Origin: Hermatobates lingyangjiaoensis
Taxonomy: Eukaryota; Arthropoda; Insecta; Hemiptera; Hermatobatidae
Length of the DNA stretch: 64,000 bases
NCBI GenBank assembly: GCA_026182355.1
Contig: JAPFBL010000002.1
Location: 2,480,001 to 2,544,000, forward strand
Direction: 5' to 3'
The notes beneath the pieces are model-generated. The model had not been told where the DNA came from. It did no database searches and saw only the letters and a program-made list of their open reading frames with translations. Every line of letters begins with the position of its first letter. Positions within the stretch are counted from its first letter, which is position 1. Shown here piece after piece: positions 37,968 through 49,620 of this stretch. The translations under genes and the position numbers were made by a program.

Positions 37968-38135
37968 CGGATAGTTTTTTACTTTTTCTTACTGTACTCC
38001 TTTGTTTCCCCAAACATCCCTTTCTGGACATTAGTCCTTTCCTGTGCTTTCACTCTTTAAAATACCACTCTTCCCTTCCACTCTTCTCAACTCCTCACCA
38101 GATGTTTTCTGCATCTAGTGTTCAGTTGGGTTTTT

Positions 38136-38178
38136 GACTCTGACGAAGACCGCTTGTTACGGTTGAAAGATCTTAGTC
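38136..38178 (+). ncRNA. Hammerhead-like motif in the best PLE copy
   Basis: Forty-three bases: GACT (38136-38139), CTGACGA (38140-38146), A, stem II GACCG-loop-CGGTT, GAA, palindromic AGATCT, T, AGTC (38175-38178). GACT and AGTC close stem I, extended on the 3' side by a T-run that could pair only weakly. It lies 169 bases after the stop codon, in the 3' untranslated tail. Cleavage would occur after the T at 38174. One unpaired A lies between the core and stem II, a departure from the textbook fold. Confidence 0.5.
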
Positions 38179-38940
38179 TTGTTTTCCCATTTCTTATTGT
38201 GGTTTGATCATTGATTGTTGTTTCACGTGTTTATGTGAAATCTTTTTATGTAATTAGATATAGTGGTACCTCTAACTGTATTACGAAATTAATTCGATCA
38301 AGAAGTCTTTTTGTAATGTGAAAGTTTGTAAGTTGAGTCTTTTTCGCTATAAATGTCTTAATCTGTCCCCTACATCACCAAATTCGGACGTAAATTTCTT
38401 ATAAATTGTAAAAGCTGTCTTAAATACTTGTTAGGTATTGCATAATAAATATAAAAATGTGTATTGTACGTGTGTGAATAATAAAGAGCAGTCTAAATGA
38501 TAGTTGACACAAGCAGTGATAACTTCAGATATCGGATACTTAGACGTGCGGACTGTTAGATAACATGGTGCCTGATCGTGTGATGTTACTCTGCCTAGCT
38601 TGCCGCAGGACCGTACACAGTTTTCCCAACAGTTATCAAATTTTCAGATGTATCCAATAGCGTAGAAAAAGTGAGGGGGGGGGGCAGGAGTGGTGGTACA
38701 CCCGAGTCCACCACTCGTCACCCGGCGGCATTTTGAGGGTGAAAAAATGGAAAGTAGAAAAAAATAATAAAAAGCTAACACAAAATCTTAAATTTTATAC
38801 CAAAATGAATATTCAAGGCCGTAATTGTTTTATTTTTTTAAATATCTAATACTATTTGTAAGCGGATTTTTCAACTGTAATATTTGCAAATTAAAAATAT
38901 ATTTGATTTTTTTTTTTTTAAAATATAGTTTGATTGGAAG

Positions 38941-39004
38941 TGGAAGAAACTGACCGCATCCCGATTTATCCTTTTTATGTTATATATCTGTCTCACGGTC
39001 GACG
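38941..39004 (+). repeat. Dispersed repeat (GACCGCATCCCGAT family)
   Basis: Contains GGAAGAAACTGACCGCATCC, then TTATATATCTGTC and ACGGTCGA. The same phrases in the same order occur at 59771-59836, where the first part also exists as an inverted partner. Class unknown. Confidence 0.7.
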
Positions 39005-39813
39005 ATTCATTACTTTTTGCATATTAAGTTATATACATGCAGATATCATCCAAAAAAAAAAAAAAATAAACTTCAACAAAATGGGCTGAAAGGAACTCAA
39101 CACCGTTCCCAATTGCTTCACGATTACTATACTTTTACTCATAGTAGAGTAAACATTTACAATTTGGCCAAAAAACTTAAACAATCGTTCAGTTTTTGTG
39201 GTCTCTGAACACACTATTTAACTTTTTTCTATGAACTCTCTTTCCTGTAGATAAAATCAACGAAAATGCAAATCAGTTTAAAGTTTGATAACATTATCTC
39301 CTATTTACATTGATCCATACAAATGGTTTCAGTAATTTGCTTGAAATATCGCTATTTTTTTTTCTTGATATCTTAAGTGACACTTGGTATCGTCACTGGA
39401 AAAAACTAAGTGCTATGAAGGAAAAAGAGTCGGCGATAAGGAAACTAGTGCTATGACGTTACCTATAAATCGTTTTTACTGAAAAGGGTTTATCTTTGCT
39501 TACGTTGTGAATAAAAAAAACCTGTGGCAATCAACTAACCAATCAAGTAGAAGTAAATTGAATTGAATGTGATTTGAGAAGTTGAAATATCCTCCAGAAT
39601 AAACGTTGTGTTATTGGTTGTATGTTTGAGCTCGAAAGAACATTTATCTGCGCGTATCACTTGACAAAGGGATAAAACCACTTCCTAAATTCGTCGTACA
39701 TATGATAAGGAATAATTATTATTTAAATGCATGATTGTTTGAAACTGGCATCTCCAAATAAAATGACACTGAAATACAAAATATTTCTTGATTGAGACAT
39801 TAAGAAGAAATCT

Positions 39814-40050
39814 ATATAAATAAAAGAAAGGTTTTTTCTGTACATTGCTTAGAACTGAGTCATTTCAAGTTTTATTTACGTTTCATACTCTGGGGAAACC
39901 GACTCCTCCCTTAGAAAAATTTCTGTCTGTCAGTTTGTTGGTTTGCCCGCAAAATTTTATCTTAAGTAAACTCTACCAACATAAGACATATCACGCTGAA
40001 TCTTTGACACTAGATTTGCGTATGTCTAACTTAAAATATAGGCTCTGAAT
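39814..40050 (+). repeat. Dispersed repeat (TATATAAATAA...GTTTGTCCGC family)
   Basis: Shares with 58832-59020 a start of CTATATAAATAA plus a purine-rich run, then GTTTG-rich sequence, CCGCAAAATTTT, AAGTAAACTC, ATAAGACAT and GACATCTAACTTAAAAT-like blocks. The AT-rich start followed by GTTTGT/GTCCGC resembles the ends of some Helitron-type elements, but no helicase or terminal hairpin is visible. The class is a guess. Confidence 0.55.
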
Positions 40051-40283
40051 GGATGGAGAATTCTGCATAGAAGAGAAGTAATGAACTTTTAAGCTATAGA
40101 CCGAATAAAAAATGTTTAAACAAACAAATGTTTGAACAGACAAAGGTTTAAATGTCTGAACATAAACATGTTCATGCCCAGTAATGTCTGAAAATCTGTT
40201 CGATCCACTCATTTGATTAATTATTCTCTACAAAGTGCAATTTTTAGCTGTCCTTACCCATAGGTTGTCTAAAGTCTTATGGC

Positions 40284-40608
40284 CTAGTGTATATAGAAAA
40301 CTCACCAACATACTTGCTCTGTCATTTTTATTTTATTCATCCAAAAAATATTGAAATATCTGTTTTTAGATATATGTTTTTGATGGTGTTAAGAGTTTGA
40401 TCCCCTGAATACCTTACTTATGAAATTAATAACATCATAATAATAACTTCTACTGTTGACTCAGAATACCACGTGAATGTACCTTACCACGCCTCATCTG
40501 TTGGCAATGCTTTTATAGGAAGCTAAAAAAACATTGTAATAGAAAACGCGTTTAATGTCAAATGCTATAGTTTACCTTATGATGTATCACTGGACCATTT
40601 TCCAGATA
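40284..40608 (+). pseudogene. PLE family A coding fragment
   Basis: Plus-strand fragment aligned with 37222-37540 of the best copy: TAGTGTATATAGAAAA, then ATTTTATTCATCCAAAAAAT, ATATGTTTTTGA, GTTTGATCCCCTGAAT and ATGCTATAGTTTACC. It carries the post-RT region upstream of the GIY-YIG domain only. Frameshifts and stops break it throughout. Its right end meets a run of thirteen G residues (40663-40675), beyond which the Gypsy-like remnant begins on the other strand. Confidence 0.75.
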
Positions 40609-40699
40609 TAGTGATAAAAACATCTTTAGTTTTTTAAACAGTCTAACTCCTTTTTAATTAATGGGGGGGGGGGGGAGGATATCAATCTCATACAATAAC

Positions 40700-41680
40700 C
40701 TGATTTAATAAGCTCTAATCGATACACATGCAAAACTACCGAAGTTCTAACAGCTGGATCGAATTACTCCCTCTTTAAACCATTTTTCTACTTGTTCTTC
40801 AACATCTTGTTTCTCTAACTAAGGTAATCGTCTTGGATGTTGATAAATAGGTCAATCATCTTTTAATATTATTTTCATTCCAATGTCAGTATTTCGATCT
40901 TTCTAAGGATAGTAACTATTAATTAGGTCCACTATCATTTCGCTACCTCACTCCCCTTTAAAATGGCTAAGGTAAATGGCGTATTTAATTAATTTATCAA
41001 CATCAAGTTGTAATAAAGTTTTCATTATTTTTAATTTTTTGTTATACATATTGTGGATTAATCAATATAGATACCTGCATTCTTCAAAATATCTCTCCCT
41101 ACAATGGGCTGTCGAAAAATAAAACTACAGAAACCAAGTGAACGACATAAAAACAGTTCCCACTGTTGAAATTAAGAGCCGTTTCAAAGGTCGGATTCGA
41201 ATCTGCTTATCGTCTATTTCATTCAAGGGTGATCTTACTCTCTTCAGATAAGGACATCCATCTTTGCATCTTCTCGTATAGCACCAACGTCTACTCCAGT
41301 GTCTAACAGCAATGACAAGTGGCTGTTTAATATGTTGTTATATATTTGGTTTGCTTATAATGAAATTATTAATAACGACTCCTGCATGTCATATATTCCT
41401 CGTCCTTACAGTGTAATGTGACCAACCTCACATCTAAAACATGTTCAGCTTTTCCTTTGCAAGAACACTCTGCAGATTATTGCTATATAATTGATATTCC
41501 TCTCAACACAGTTATAGTTCTTTCCATCGTTTCCCTTTTGTTTGTTTGACTATTTTTATCATTCTTATTGTTTTTAAAAGATGATGGCTGACTGCTTCTC
41601 TTTTCTAATAGAAAAAAATCTTAAATCTTTGTTTAAAAACTTTATACATTTTTCCTGAATATGACAGTTTTTTTTTAGGA
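40700..41680 (-). pseudogene. Ty3/Gypsy-like gag-protease-RT remnant
   Basis: On the minus strand the pieces occur in normal order but in broken frames. A basic, asparagine-rich linker spans about 41560-41480. A degraded zinc knuckle (CFRCEVGH) lies at about 41418-41441. An aspartic protease active site, LLLDTGVDVGAI, lies at about 41277-41312, and the second protease motif, GRDILKNAGI, at about 41067-41100. The start of the reverse transcriptase follows, with IYQHPRRLP at about 40820-40846 and VEEQVEKWFKEGVIR at about 40756-40800. Stop codons interrupt every section. No LTRs, RT catalytic core or integrase are visible nearby. Usual function: protein processing and reverse transcription of an LTR retroelement. 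This one is dead. Confidence 0.8.
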
Positions 41681-42798
41681 CGACCAAAAGATCTCCTTAA
41701 AGGTAGTCCTCAACGGTGGACTGCTGTAAATTAGTACTTGTATATGTTTTTAGGAGCAGTAACTGCTGAGCAGTTACTAATTATTTACTAATAATAAATC
41801 TGATTATTTGTAAATTTTTGAGCTTGAAGTATATTTTAGTGTTCTTTATGCCGGTGTAAAAACCATATTATTTTAATGAAATATTACATTAGTATTTCGT
41901 TATACTCGTAATAACAATCTCATTTTGTTTTTCATTTTTTTTTAATTCTCATTGATAAAAAAAGTGTTGAAATAAATCAATTATGCAAGTATTTTAATTG
42001 GTTTAAGTTGAGTATGATGCAGATCAAACTTTGTAGGAATGGATCACAAGTTTGTGTAGCATCCTTGCGCATGGACCATAGCTAATAAATCTTCTCTCTA
42101 TAATGAACTTTGAGTTATAAACTCAGCATTATACTGTTGTAACTAGTAAGTCTGGAGAGCAATTCATCAGTTCGTCATAATTGTTAGTGGTTGTAGGTAC
42201 ATTAGAATTATTAAATTTAATTTATTGAATAATAAGATTGCTTGGACAAAGTATCTTATTACCGTCAGTATTGAGATTTGTGGCTCTAATATTCATGAAG
42301 GGACTTGGATTTTATGCAAAAGATATTAAGTGTTGTACCCGGCATCCCTCAAAAAGGATGCCTAAATCCTTCGGGCCTAAACCACTTCAGGCACTTCTGA
42401 AAGACCCAAACTCTAATTAAATTGAGTAGAGAAAAGTTAAAACTTCAGATGTACAATGACTATTGCGTTGAGATTCGCCCATGACTTAAATCGGTCTAAA
42501 TTAACTAATAAACCACAATTATTCAACTGAATACTTTGAAAACAAACAAATACTTAGGTAAAATTGGATGTAAAGCGACTTTCACTTGCACTTTTTTCAT
42601 TGGTTACACTTGAAACCATTTGGTTCGAAGAGAATCTACGAGTAATGGACTGTTAGCACAGAGCTCATCCCTTTGCTCTTCTCCGCATCACGTTCTCTTA
42701 AAACATTTCTCACTCTCTAACTTTCAAACACATTTAAGAATGTTTGTTTTTTATTATTATTAAAACAGTTCATGTTATAATACAGGTGCACATAATAC
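41681..42798. other. AT-rich DNA, no supported gene
   Basis: No gene recognised. A hairpin (GGCATCC at 42341-42347 with GGATGCC at 42356-42362) lies inside the short open frame 42238-42420, whose peptide I do not recognise. Confidence 0.5.
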
Positions 42799-43001
42799 AT
42801 ATAACAGGTGACCAAAAAAACCAGGAATTTTTACATCAAGAAATTTCAAAACCAGGAGGTTTTTAAAGTATAAAAACCAAGAGTGTTAGAAGAAAAATAT
42901 TTTATTAATTGTATTTAAACCCTTAAATCATGCCATTTAAGAAGCAGTGATGGACTTTTCATTTTTAAAAATTCCTGCTTTTTTAGGTCACCTCTTATAT
43001 A
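42799..43001. mobile_element. Non-autonomous DNA transposon (MITE) with terminal inverted repeats
   Basis: The left end (42800-42833) and right end (42966-43000) are reverse complements with a few mismatches, sharing TATAA(C/G)AGGTGACC, A-run, CAGGAATTTTTA. The interior of about 130 bases has no open frame. TA or TATA flanks both sides, which suggests a TA-type target duplication, but it merges with the termini and cannot be delimited. The superfamily is undetermined. It needs a transposase from elsewhere. Confidence 0.75.
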
Positions 43002-43170
43002 CAAGGCTGTTAGACTCATCTGAAGTGCCAGTTTCAGAAAGGCACATAACATATAACATATATATAAGGCATAACACAGATAAGGCATAACATTTGCCTT
43101 AGCTTAGGTGTCAGGTAGGATGTGCAGTCAAAGCATTAAACTCTCAACTCTTTCTATAAATTCCAAGTAA

Positions 43171-43470
43171 GTGGCCAGGCTAGCCCAGTTCCTTCAAGCT
43201 TGCCTCCAGACCGGTAGATCCGGGATTCGATACCTGCATGGCCCTCGGTTTATTCACGTAGAAGGTAACCATACCTTAACGTCAAGCCGTCGGTTCTCGA
43301 GCCTGGACGTTACCAGGTACCTGTAAAAGGTCTCTACTCTAAATAAATTTGAGATAGGCCGAATTTAGAACTTCCAGTGTAGAATGTTCATTGTGTAGTG
43401 TCACAAAGAGTCGGTCAATCCTCGGCCTGTGTGTTTGCTCGTGAGCCAACCAAGCATCCTACCCCAAACC
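43171..43470 (+). mobile_element. tRNA-derived SINE, near full length
   Basis: Plus-strand copy starting GTGGCCAGGCTAGCCCAG, with a B-box-like block (GGGATTCGATACC) at 43221-43233. The body (CGGTTTATTCACG, then inverted order words AACGTCAAGCCGTCGG and CTCGAGCCTGGACG) and the 3' part (CTAAATAAATTTGAGATAGG, GTGTCACAAAG, CCTCGGCCTGTGTG) follow. The A box is damaged after the first half. Confidence 0.85.
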
Positions 43471-45972
43471 TTACTAATTTCAAAATACTCTGATTTAATA
43501 ATCTTTTCAACCTCAGTGCTCAATGGCTTCTAGCATTGAATAGTAAATCTCTTTCTTCGCTTGATATATCATGTTTCATCTTTAAAAAAGTAAAGACTTC
43601 AAAGAACTGAAGTTGTATCGTTACACAATAAAAGTTTCTAAACAAAACATTTTTATGGCGAATACCTAGTTAAACAACCAGCTAACTTTTATTATTAACT
43701 TTCTTACATAGAGAGAGATATTGAGACATTTTCGAATGGTTACAAATAAGATGGCGATTTTAGCCCATTTAAAGATGCAATAAATGATTTAGTTTTGCCA
43801 TATTCAAATGCTAAATTTGAGATTTCTTCAATAATGAGTTTTGAATGCCTCCATGCATGTATAATTAAAACTATTATGATATTAATGAACTTTACAGAGA
43901 TTGGACCCCACCCCTCTCATTTAATGTAATTTTGAAACTAATTTTCCTTCCAATAAATTAACTACTAACTTATCCAACTTTACAACCCTTGTTGTCAGGT
44001 AAATAAAACCTTTTCTAAAACTGCAGTTTGAAAGTGTCACTTTTATCCAAACAGATGGCACACTTTGATACAGAATATTTTAACAACATCGCAGCAGTGT
44101 TTAAACAACTAAACACCACACTTTAACGCGAGCACGCACAAACTAAATTATTTAATATTTTATTTTAATTATTCTAAAATTTCATATAAACAAATCTAAA
44201 TAATAGATCAATTTGGTCTGCACTAATACCATGAACCATGATATTTCTCTCAAATTTAGTTGCCTTGAAAATATTAAATATATTGTATCCAAACTTACAA
44301 TTAATGTTAGGGATCAAAAACTTAAAACTCCTCATTGTATTAAAATAAATCTTAAATTGGTTATTATTTTCACTCATGATATCAAAATTATTTGAACATA
44401 AAAATGTTTTAAATTACTTAATATTTTTATTAGTTATAGAGATACATTTAGATTAATAACTTGTAAAACTTACAATAGACTTGAGGAAATCATCAAAAAA
44501 AAAGTATATTTTGTTAATATTATATATTTGATATAATTATGGGGTAATGTTCAATTATTGAATAATATAAGGAAAATGCATAATACTTTAAAGAAAGTTT
44601 AAAGTTAATTGAAAAAAACAGAGGGTAAAAATGAATGATAGTCTGATGTATGTTAAAATGAAATGGAATTAAGTGCGTTGACACAAGCTAGGAGAGGTGC
44701 AGAGCATGGGTGTACACTGTTTAAAAAGTAACCTGTCAACGCCATCAGACAACTGATGCAAACACCTTGTTCCCTTCCACCTGAATTGCAGCACAGTGCT
44801 TTTATCAGTTAGATGGTTTATTCATTAATTTACTTTAACCACCCCAGCTACACAAAGTAATGTTTTTAATGTTATTCTCGTTTTACTTTATTAAACCTTT
44901 ATCAATTCATAGGAAATGATGTTCCATTATCTGTGGCCCTAATGAATTCAACATTTAAAGAGATAAAAGTAAAGCTAGATAATTGCATTGCCGTTCATTT
45001 TCGTTGACTGTAATTAGCAGTAACGCTTGCATAAACACAAAGCACATCAATAATAGAAGGAATAACTCTTTGCTTTTAAGACAACTTTGATGCAACTGAG
45101 TTTACTGACTCAGTGAGATAAGTATCGGCGCCAATTTAATTTTATTAGATTGCAAAAATCATGAAATAATTGGCCGAAAGATACAGTGATCAAATCATTA
45201 GTGGATGGATATATTTTAAAAAGCTTCGTGTTCACTACCTCAGGGAAACTTCAACAAGGATAATATTTTTCTCCAGCCAGTTATAATTACCATTCATCAA
45301 TGGAAAAAATACTATCAGTCTACGATCTCCAAGTATATTGTGTAAACTTGAGTTATTCCTGTGATGCATACACTAGAAGAATTTAATGTTTTGAAACAAA
45401 GGCATTGGTAATCGATAATTCTTCGGATAATCTAACAGTCAGTTATTAATTTAAACAGTAATCTTTAAAGGAATATATATATATGATTTTATTTATAATA
45501 TTTTGAGTGTATTAGAATGCTATCATGAGTGCTGTTTTACAAGAAAATAAGGTCATAAAAGAATATATATAAAAAATACTAATAATTAGTTATGAGTGGC
45601 GTTGATAGTTAAGCACGCTTATTCCAAGATACCAAGCAGTGCAAGTCGAGAGGATTGTATTCCAAGGTCTACCAATCAAACCTTGCAGTTTAAAGAAGCA
45701 GCAGCACAGAATGCTCAAGCATGCTTCGAATCGTGATCTGGTTGTAAACTTGTTAGCAATAAATGATTTTATTGAAAATATTCCCCCATGTACTGGAAGG
45801 CCGCAACGATTGTTTGTAAACAACAATATAAAACAAAAACACATAGTCAAAACTGACCAAAACTAAAATATTTTGAGATAAAATTTTGTTGTTTAACCAT
45901 GAGAAGTAGAATGCTTCCATTTATAACGATAAATTGTTTTAACACAAAGATAATATATTTGGTAGTGAGGAT
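43471..45972. other. AT-rich DNA, one unassigned open frame
   Basis: Mostly featureless. The plus frame at 45639-45866 and its antisense frame at 45590-45850 overlap completely. The plus reading (it includes RDLVVNLLAINDFIENIPPC) looks more protein-like, but I do not recognise it and it may be chance. Confidence 0.4.
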
Positions 45973-46104
45973 ATGGAAGATGATTCTTCTCGTGTTTTAC
46001 TAGCACTTCAGAAGATCACAGAAAACCTTGGTGTTAAACCAAGCAGAACTTGCATAAATCAAATGAGGCTGTTAGGTATTTTAAAACGATTTTATATTCT
46101 GTGA
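45973..46104 (+). CDS. Small unassigned frame, 43 residues
   Basis: ATG at 45973 and stop at 46102-46104. The peptide starts MEDDSSRVLLALQKITENLG, with an acidic start and an amphipathic helix-like stretch, then a basic end. Its composition is unlike the chance frames around it. The N-terminal look reminds me of Gag starts of LTR retroelements, but there is no further support, and the Gypsy-like remnant 4 kb away is on the other strand. Confidence 0.2.
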   Translation: MEDDSSRVLLALQKITENLGVKPSRTCINQMRLLGILKRFYIL

Positions 46105-46544
46105 ACTTTTAAAATGACCTGCTCCCACAGAATAGATTTTCAAAGTAAGTGGACATGGGAAAATGCCTTGTGACGGGGTCAGAACCATTACAGCATAAAA
46201 CATAGTTTAATAAACATTAAAAATTAATAAAACATTAAAATCACAATGGAGGTCATTTAGAAAAGAATTCATGATAAATTCTGACACCTAAAGCTATGCA
46301 CTAAGTATCTTCAGTACTTCAGTATATCCTAGCTTAAAATAAATACATCCAATTAATATTGAAAATTAATTAAGTAAATTAATTAGATATTAAAAATGAA
46401 TAATAATTATTGTTAAATTAGAACAGTATTTAGTTCTAAATACCACAAACTCTAAGTAGCGTTATGCATACTTTGAATACATAAATATAAGCGTTATGCT
46501 GTAAAAAGATATCGATTGAATTACTTGCCGTTCCGCCTACAGCG

Positions 46545-46690
46545 TGCTTGGTCTCTCGAAAATTTGAGTTTTTAAGTGTGTTTCTTTACTTTGTCTGTTA
46601 TTCTTCTTTGTTTTTGAACTCGTATTGTGTCCAGTTTGGATCGTCTTTCCGATTTTATAGTAAAAAGATAAGTAAATATCAACTTACAAA
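46545..46690 (+). repeat. Terminal segment of family C, 5' truncated
   Basis: CGAAAATTTGAG, then AAGTGTGTTTCTTT, TTTTTGAACTCGTATTG and GTTTGGATCGTCTTTCC correspond to the part of the family C end that follows the hammerhead core at 59464-59555. The CTGAAGA half of the motif is missing, so no ribozyme can form here. Confidence 0.6.
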
Positions 46691-47159
46691 GCATACTGTT
46701 AATTTCTGGAAATGTGGCTGCGAATATGGGATCAGTGATGGTCATCAGATCAAGAAACAGAATATATATGTATGAGTTTCTCAGTAAAAATCAATGCCTA
46801 AACCAGAGAAGATTCGGAAATGGAACTAATATCATTCAATCAACCCGCCAGAGTTTCACTTGATCTGACTAGTGAACGTGGACATTTGGTATGGTATTGA
46901 GATAAAAGAGGGCATAAAAGGCAAGGAAAGATAACAAAAGGCTGGAAGACATGGTAAACAAAGGAGCTCGGGAAGAAATAAGTAAAATATTGTTTCATTA
47001 TTGCTTCTGTATTAACAAGGCAGTTCATTTCATTAATACTGAATCCAATTTGAATAAACCTTAGTATACTGTTTGGTTTGATTTCTTAAACACTTATTTA
47101 AATAAATTTAAATAGTAACTAAATTTAAATGCTAAGTTGAATTTAAAACTGCATGTCAT

Positions 47160-47500
47160 ACGTTATAACATTCAATTTTTAAAATTTAATCATGATTCTC
47201 ATTATCTATAAGTCAAATAAGGAACTTGCTTTGTCTCTAATTACAAAGTATTCATTTGTTTATTTATTTTACATGTAACTTTAATTTTACTAATCTGGCC
47301 TATGTATATTTTATGACGATATTTAAACAAATTTTTGTAAATAACTTTATGCCCCAGTTCCCTGAGAAGTTTAGAAGTTTAGTTAACATATGCTCTTTGT
47401 TATCAATATTAAAAATGACTAAATTAAAGTCAAGATTACGAGTTAGCTCCGGAAAAATTTCAAAACTCACGATATGGCTAATCTATGATTTTTGACATTA
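47160..47500 (-). pseudogene. PLE family A coding fragment, antisense
   Basis: Minus-strand fragment of the region around the GIY-YIG start. CTGGCCTATGTATATTTTATGAC corresponds in the antisense sense to the YIG segment (60391-60412 in the copy at 59889), CAGTTCCCTGAGAAG to the GIY upstream segment, and AGTCAAATAAGG to the SSALFLHI segment. The plus-strand frame 47256-47495 is an antisense shadow of it. Heavily diverged; no ends visible. Confidence 0.65.
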
Positions 47501-49341
47501 AGCTAGTTTCTGTTACTACATTGGAGGCCCAATTTTTTTTTTATTTTTTTTAATTATTTAAAGATTTTTCAATATAAGAGGTGGGATATTTCAATGAATA
47601 TGCAGTAGAAATAAATTTTCAATTTCATCATGTGTTAAAAATCAGATTTTTTACTATTTCTGGAATTGGCGTGATAAAAGTGAACATCAACAAGTACATT
47701 AGTCAGTTTCCTATTACATTAAAGCTTAACTTAAGCTTTAAAGTGTTAATGCTTAACTCTCAAGAAACCTTTGAATAAGAACATCTAAGAAGGGCAATTG
47801 ACAACTTACTTTTTCTTCCATTATCCACTGGATTGCACAAAATAAATTAGATTTGTCATAAAGGCATTAAGTCTTTTATATGACAGACAAAATTACTATT
47901 TTACCAAATTACAATTCGACAAGACTTCGTAAACTTTCCATGTATAAGTGTACAAACCAGTCTGAGTATTAGCTCTTAATCACACCACTGCAAAAAACGA
48001 GTCCTTTATATGTCCTACCTTTTAGCTGCTTGTGTTGATTGAACCAGACCTAGACGAGGGAAGAATTTAACATTACCAATATATCGGACCATTTAACTTT
48101 TTTCGGACGGAATTAAAATTAAATTCTAGTTTCTAAAACTTTTATTCATACATATTTCTCAATAGAAGGGGGTAAGGAATTGCCTATCAGAAGACAAAAT
48201 TTGTGTTGTTATTGTTACTTCAATTGAAAATGTCAATTCGAGTTTTAGGCACACAAAAATTCGATTCCGAGTACAACCACTCCCTTTGATGTATCAAATC
48301 CATATTTTACATCAAATTTACCCTATAGTGTAGGTGCGTTCTATTTTTGTTCAATGCATCTTGAGCCACTTTTCCTGGCCAAATTGTGTTTTTTGACATT
48401 TTCTTTAGAAACTTCTAATTAAAAATTAAAAATAGACATATAATTTAACAAGAGACTACTAATTGTGGACAGTTGACATTTTGGGATTACAATGGAAATA
48501 GAAATATTAACTAGGAAAAACATCCGATTTTTAAAACCAGTGGAATGGTAATTTTTGCAATAGAATGTTAAAGTTTTGACATATCATTGATTATTATATA
48601 AAAGCTTGTAAGCACAATACAAGTCACCTCGTTTGAAAGATCAAAAAGAAATTACACTAAAAATAACATCTCATTTGACGATGAGCTAAAACTTTTTGCA
48701 AAATTGTATTTACTAAATCGGGCATTATGGTATATTCTATAATTTAAAAAATGATTTTTAGCCCTAACCGGCTATCTATGGCAAAATGAAATTTTATCAA
48801 AAAAAAAATTAAACGAAAATTAACAATGTAACAACGAATTTCAATTTGAAAATATACACGACATTTTTATTAGGTATTGTCTTATTACGAATATTCATGA
48901 ACTTAAATATTGGAAGAGTAATATTAAAGTAAAAATGACAACTATTAAATTCTATCTGTAGTGCCAAGAAAGTTTTTGGCAAATAAGCATTTTCATGAAG
49001 ACGAAATCCTCATCAGAAGAATAAATCAAGTGAATGAGTTCCAAAAATGTTCGTTAACAAAATAGATGACTGTTTAACTCTTAAAGAAATCACTCTGGAT
49101 TGTATCATAGATGTTAAAAAAATTGAATAACATGCCGAGTACCCATTAAACTGTGACTAATACATAGATGTAGTAATCCAGGAACTATAAAATGAATTAG
49201 AACAGCTGAATGCAAGAATAAGTAATGTAAGTGTTTGATCAACTGCAGCTATAATTGTTACTAAAGACTTTCCTCAGGAAGGCGCTCTGTTGCTACAATT
49301 TTAGGGATTAATTGTAGATGACGCTCTATACACAAGGATAG
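47501..49341. other. AT-rich DNA, no supported gene
   Basis: No coding region, terminal repeat or structured RNA recognised. There is a T-rich run at 47531-47553. Confidence 0.5.
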
Positions 49342-49620
49342 GTAGATGAAATATTTGTTATATTTGCTAGATCATTCTATCATTGGACTTATGTAGCATG
49401 CACTCCATATTGTTGAAACATAGGCATTGAATGTAAAAAGATTTCGGAATAAATCATTCTAAATCTACCTTTCTCAAGAAGAAAGAAGGTGGATGTCTAA
49501 AACGCACTCATTTAAAATATTAAGTTAGAAATTACAAAGATATAGAAATCTTCTTAGATTCTTTTTAGTTAAAATACTAAACGGAAAAGATTTTAACAAG
49601 TATATTGATTAATGCCTCAG
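49342..49620 (+). pseudogene. Possible decayed PLE reverse transcriptase core
   Basis: VDEIFVIFARS is readable at 49342-49374, close to the YVDD catalytic box and the hydrophobic stretch that follows it in PLE reverse transcriptases. Just before it LYTRI occupies the usual place of the YxR residues. About 66 codons later, in another frame, IEIFLDSFLV (49542-49571) resembles the FLD motif that precedes VYRKP in the best copy. The spacing agrees with a PLE. The frames are broken and I found no other RT motif, so this remains tentative. Confidence 0.4.

Larger units (their letters stand above)
37219..38247 (+). mobile_element. Penelope-like element family A, best copy (5' truncated)
   Basis: This is the most complete PLE in the window. 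It begins abruptly at 37219 in a reading frame that gives VYRKP just before the ATG at 37245, the usual end of the reverse transcriptase region in this class. It continues through the GIY-YIG endonuclease to the stop at 37965-37967. About 170 bases of pyrimidine-rich 3' untranslated sequence follow, then the hammerhead-like motif at 38136-38178, the CTTATTGTGGTTTG block, and the terminal hairpin (ATTTCAC/GTGAAAT class) near 38222-38246. Most of the reverse transcriptase is missing. Members of the same family occur at 40284, 47160, 59889 and 61103. Confidence 0.9.
38248..40283. other. AT-rich DNA with two dispersed-repeat fragments
   Basis: No gene supported. A G-run lies at about 38673-38685. 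The segment 38941-39004 belongs to the repeat seen at 59701-59840, and 39814-40050 belongs to the repeat seen at 58832-59020. Both are listed separately. Other frames here are short and unreadable. Confidence 0.5.

Noticed and set aside
47256..47495. 79-codon plus-strand frame
   Set aside because: It is the antisense shadow of the minus-strand PLE fragment at 47160-47500.
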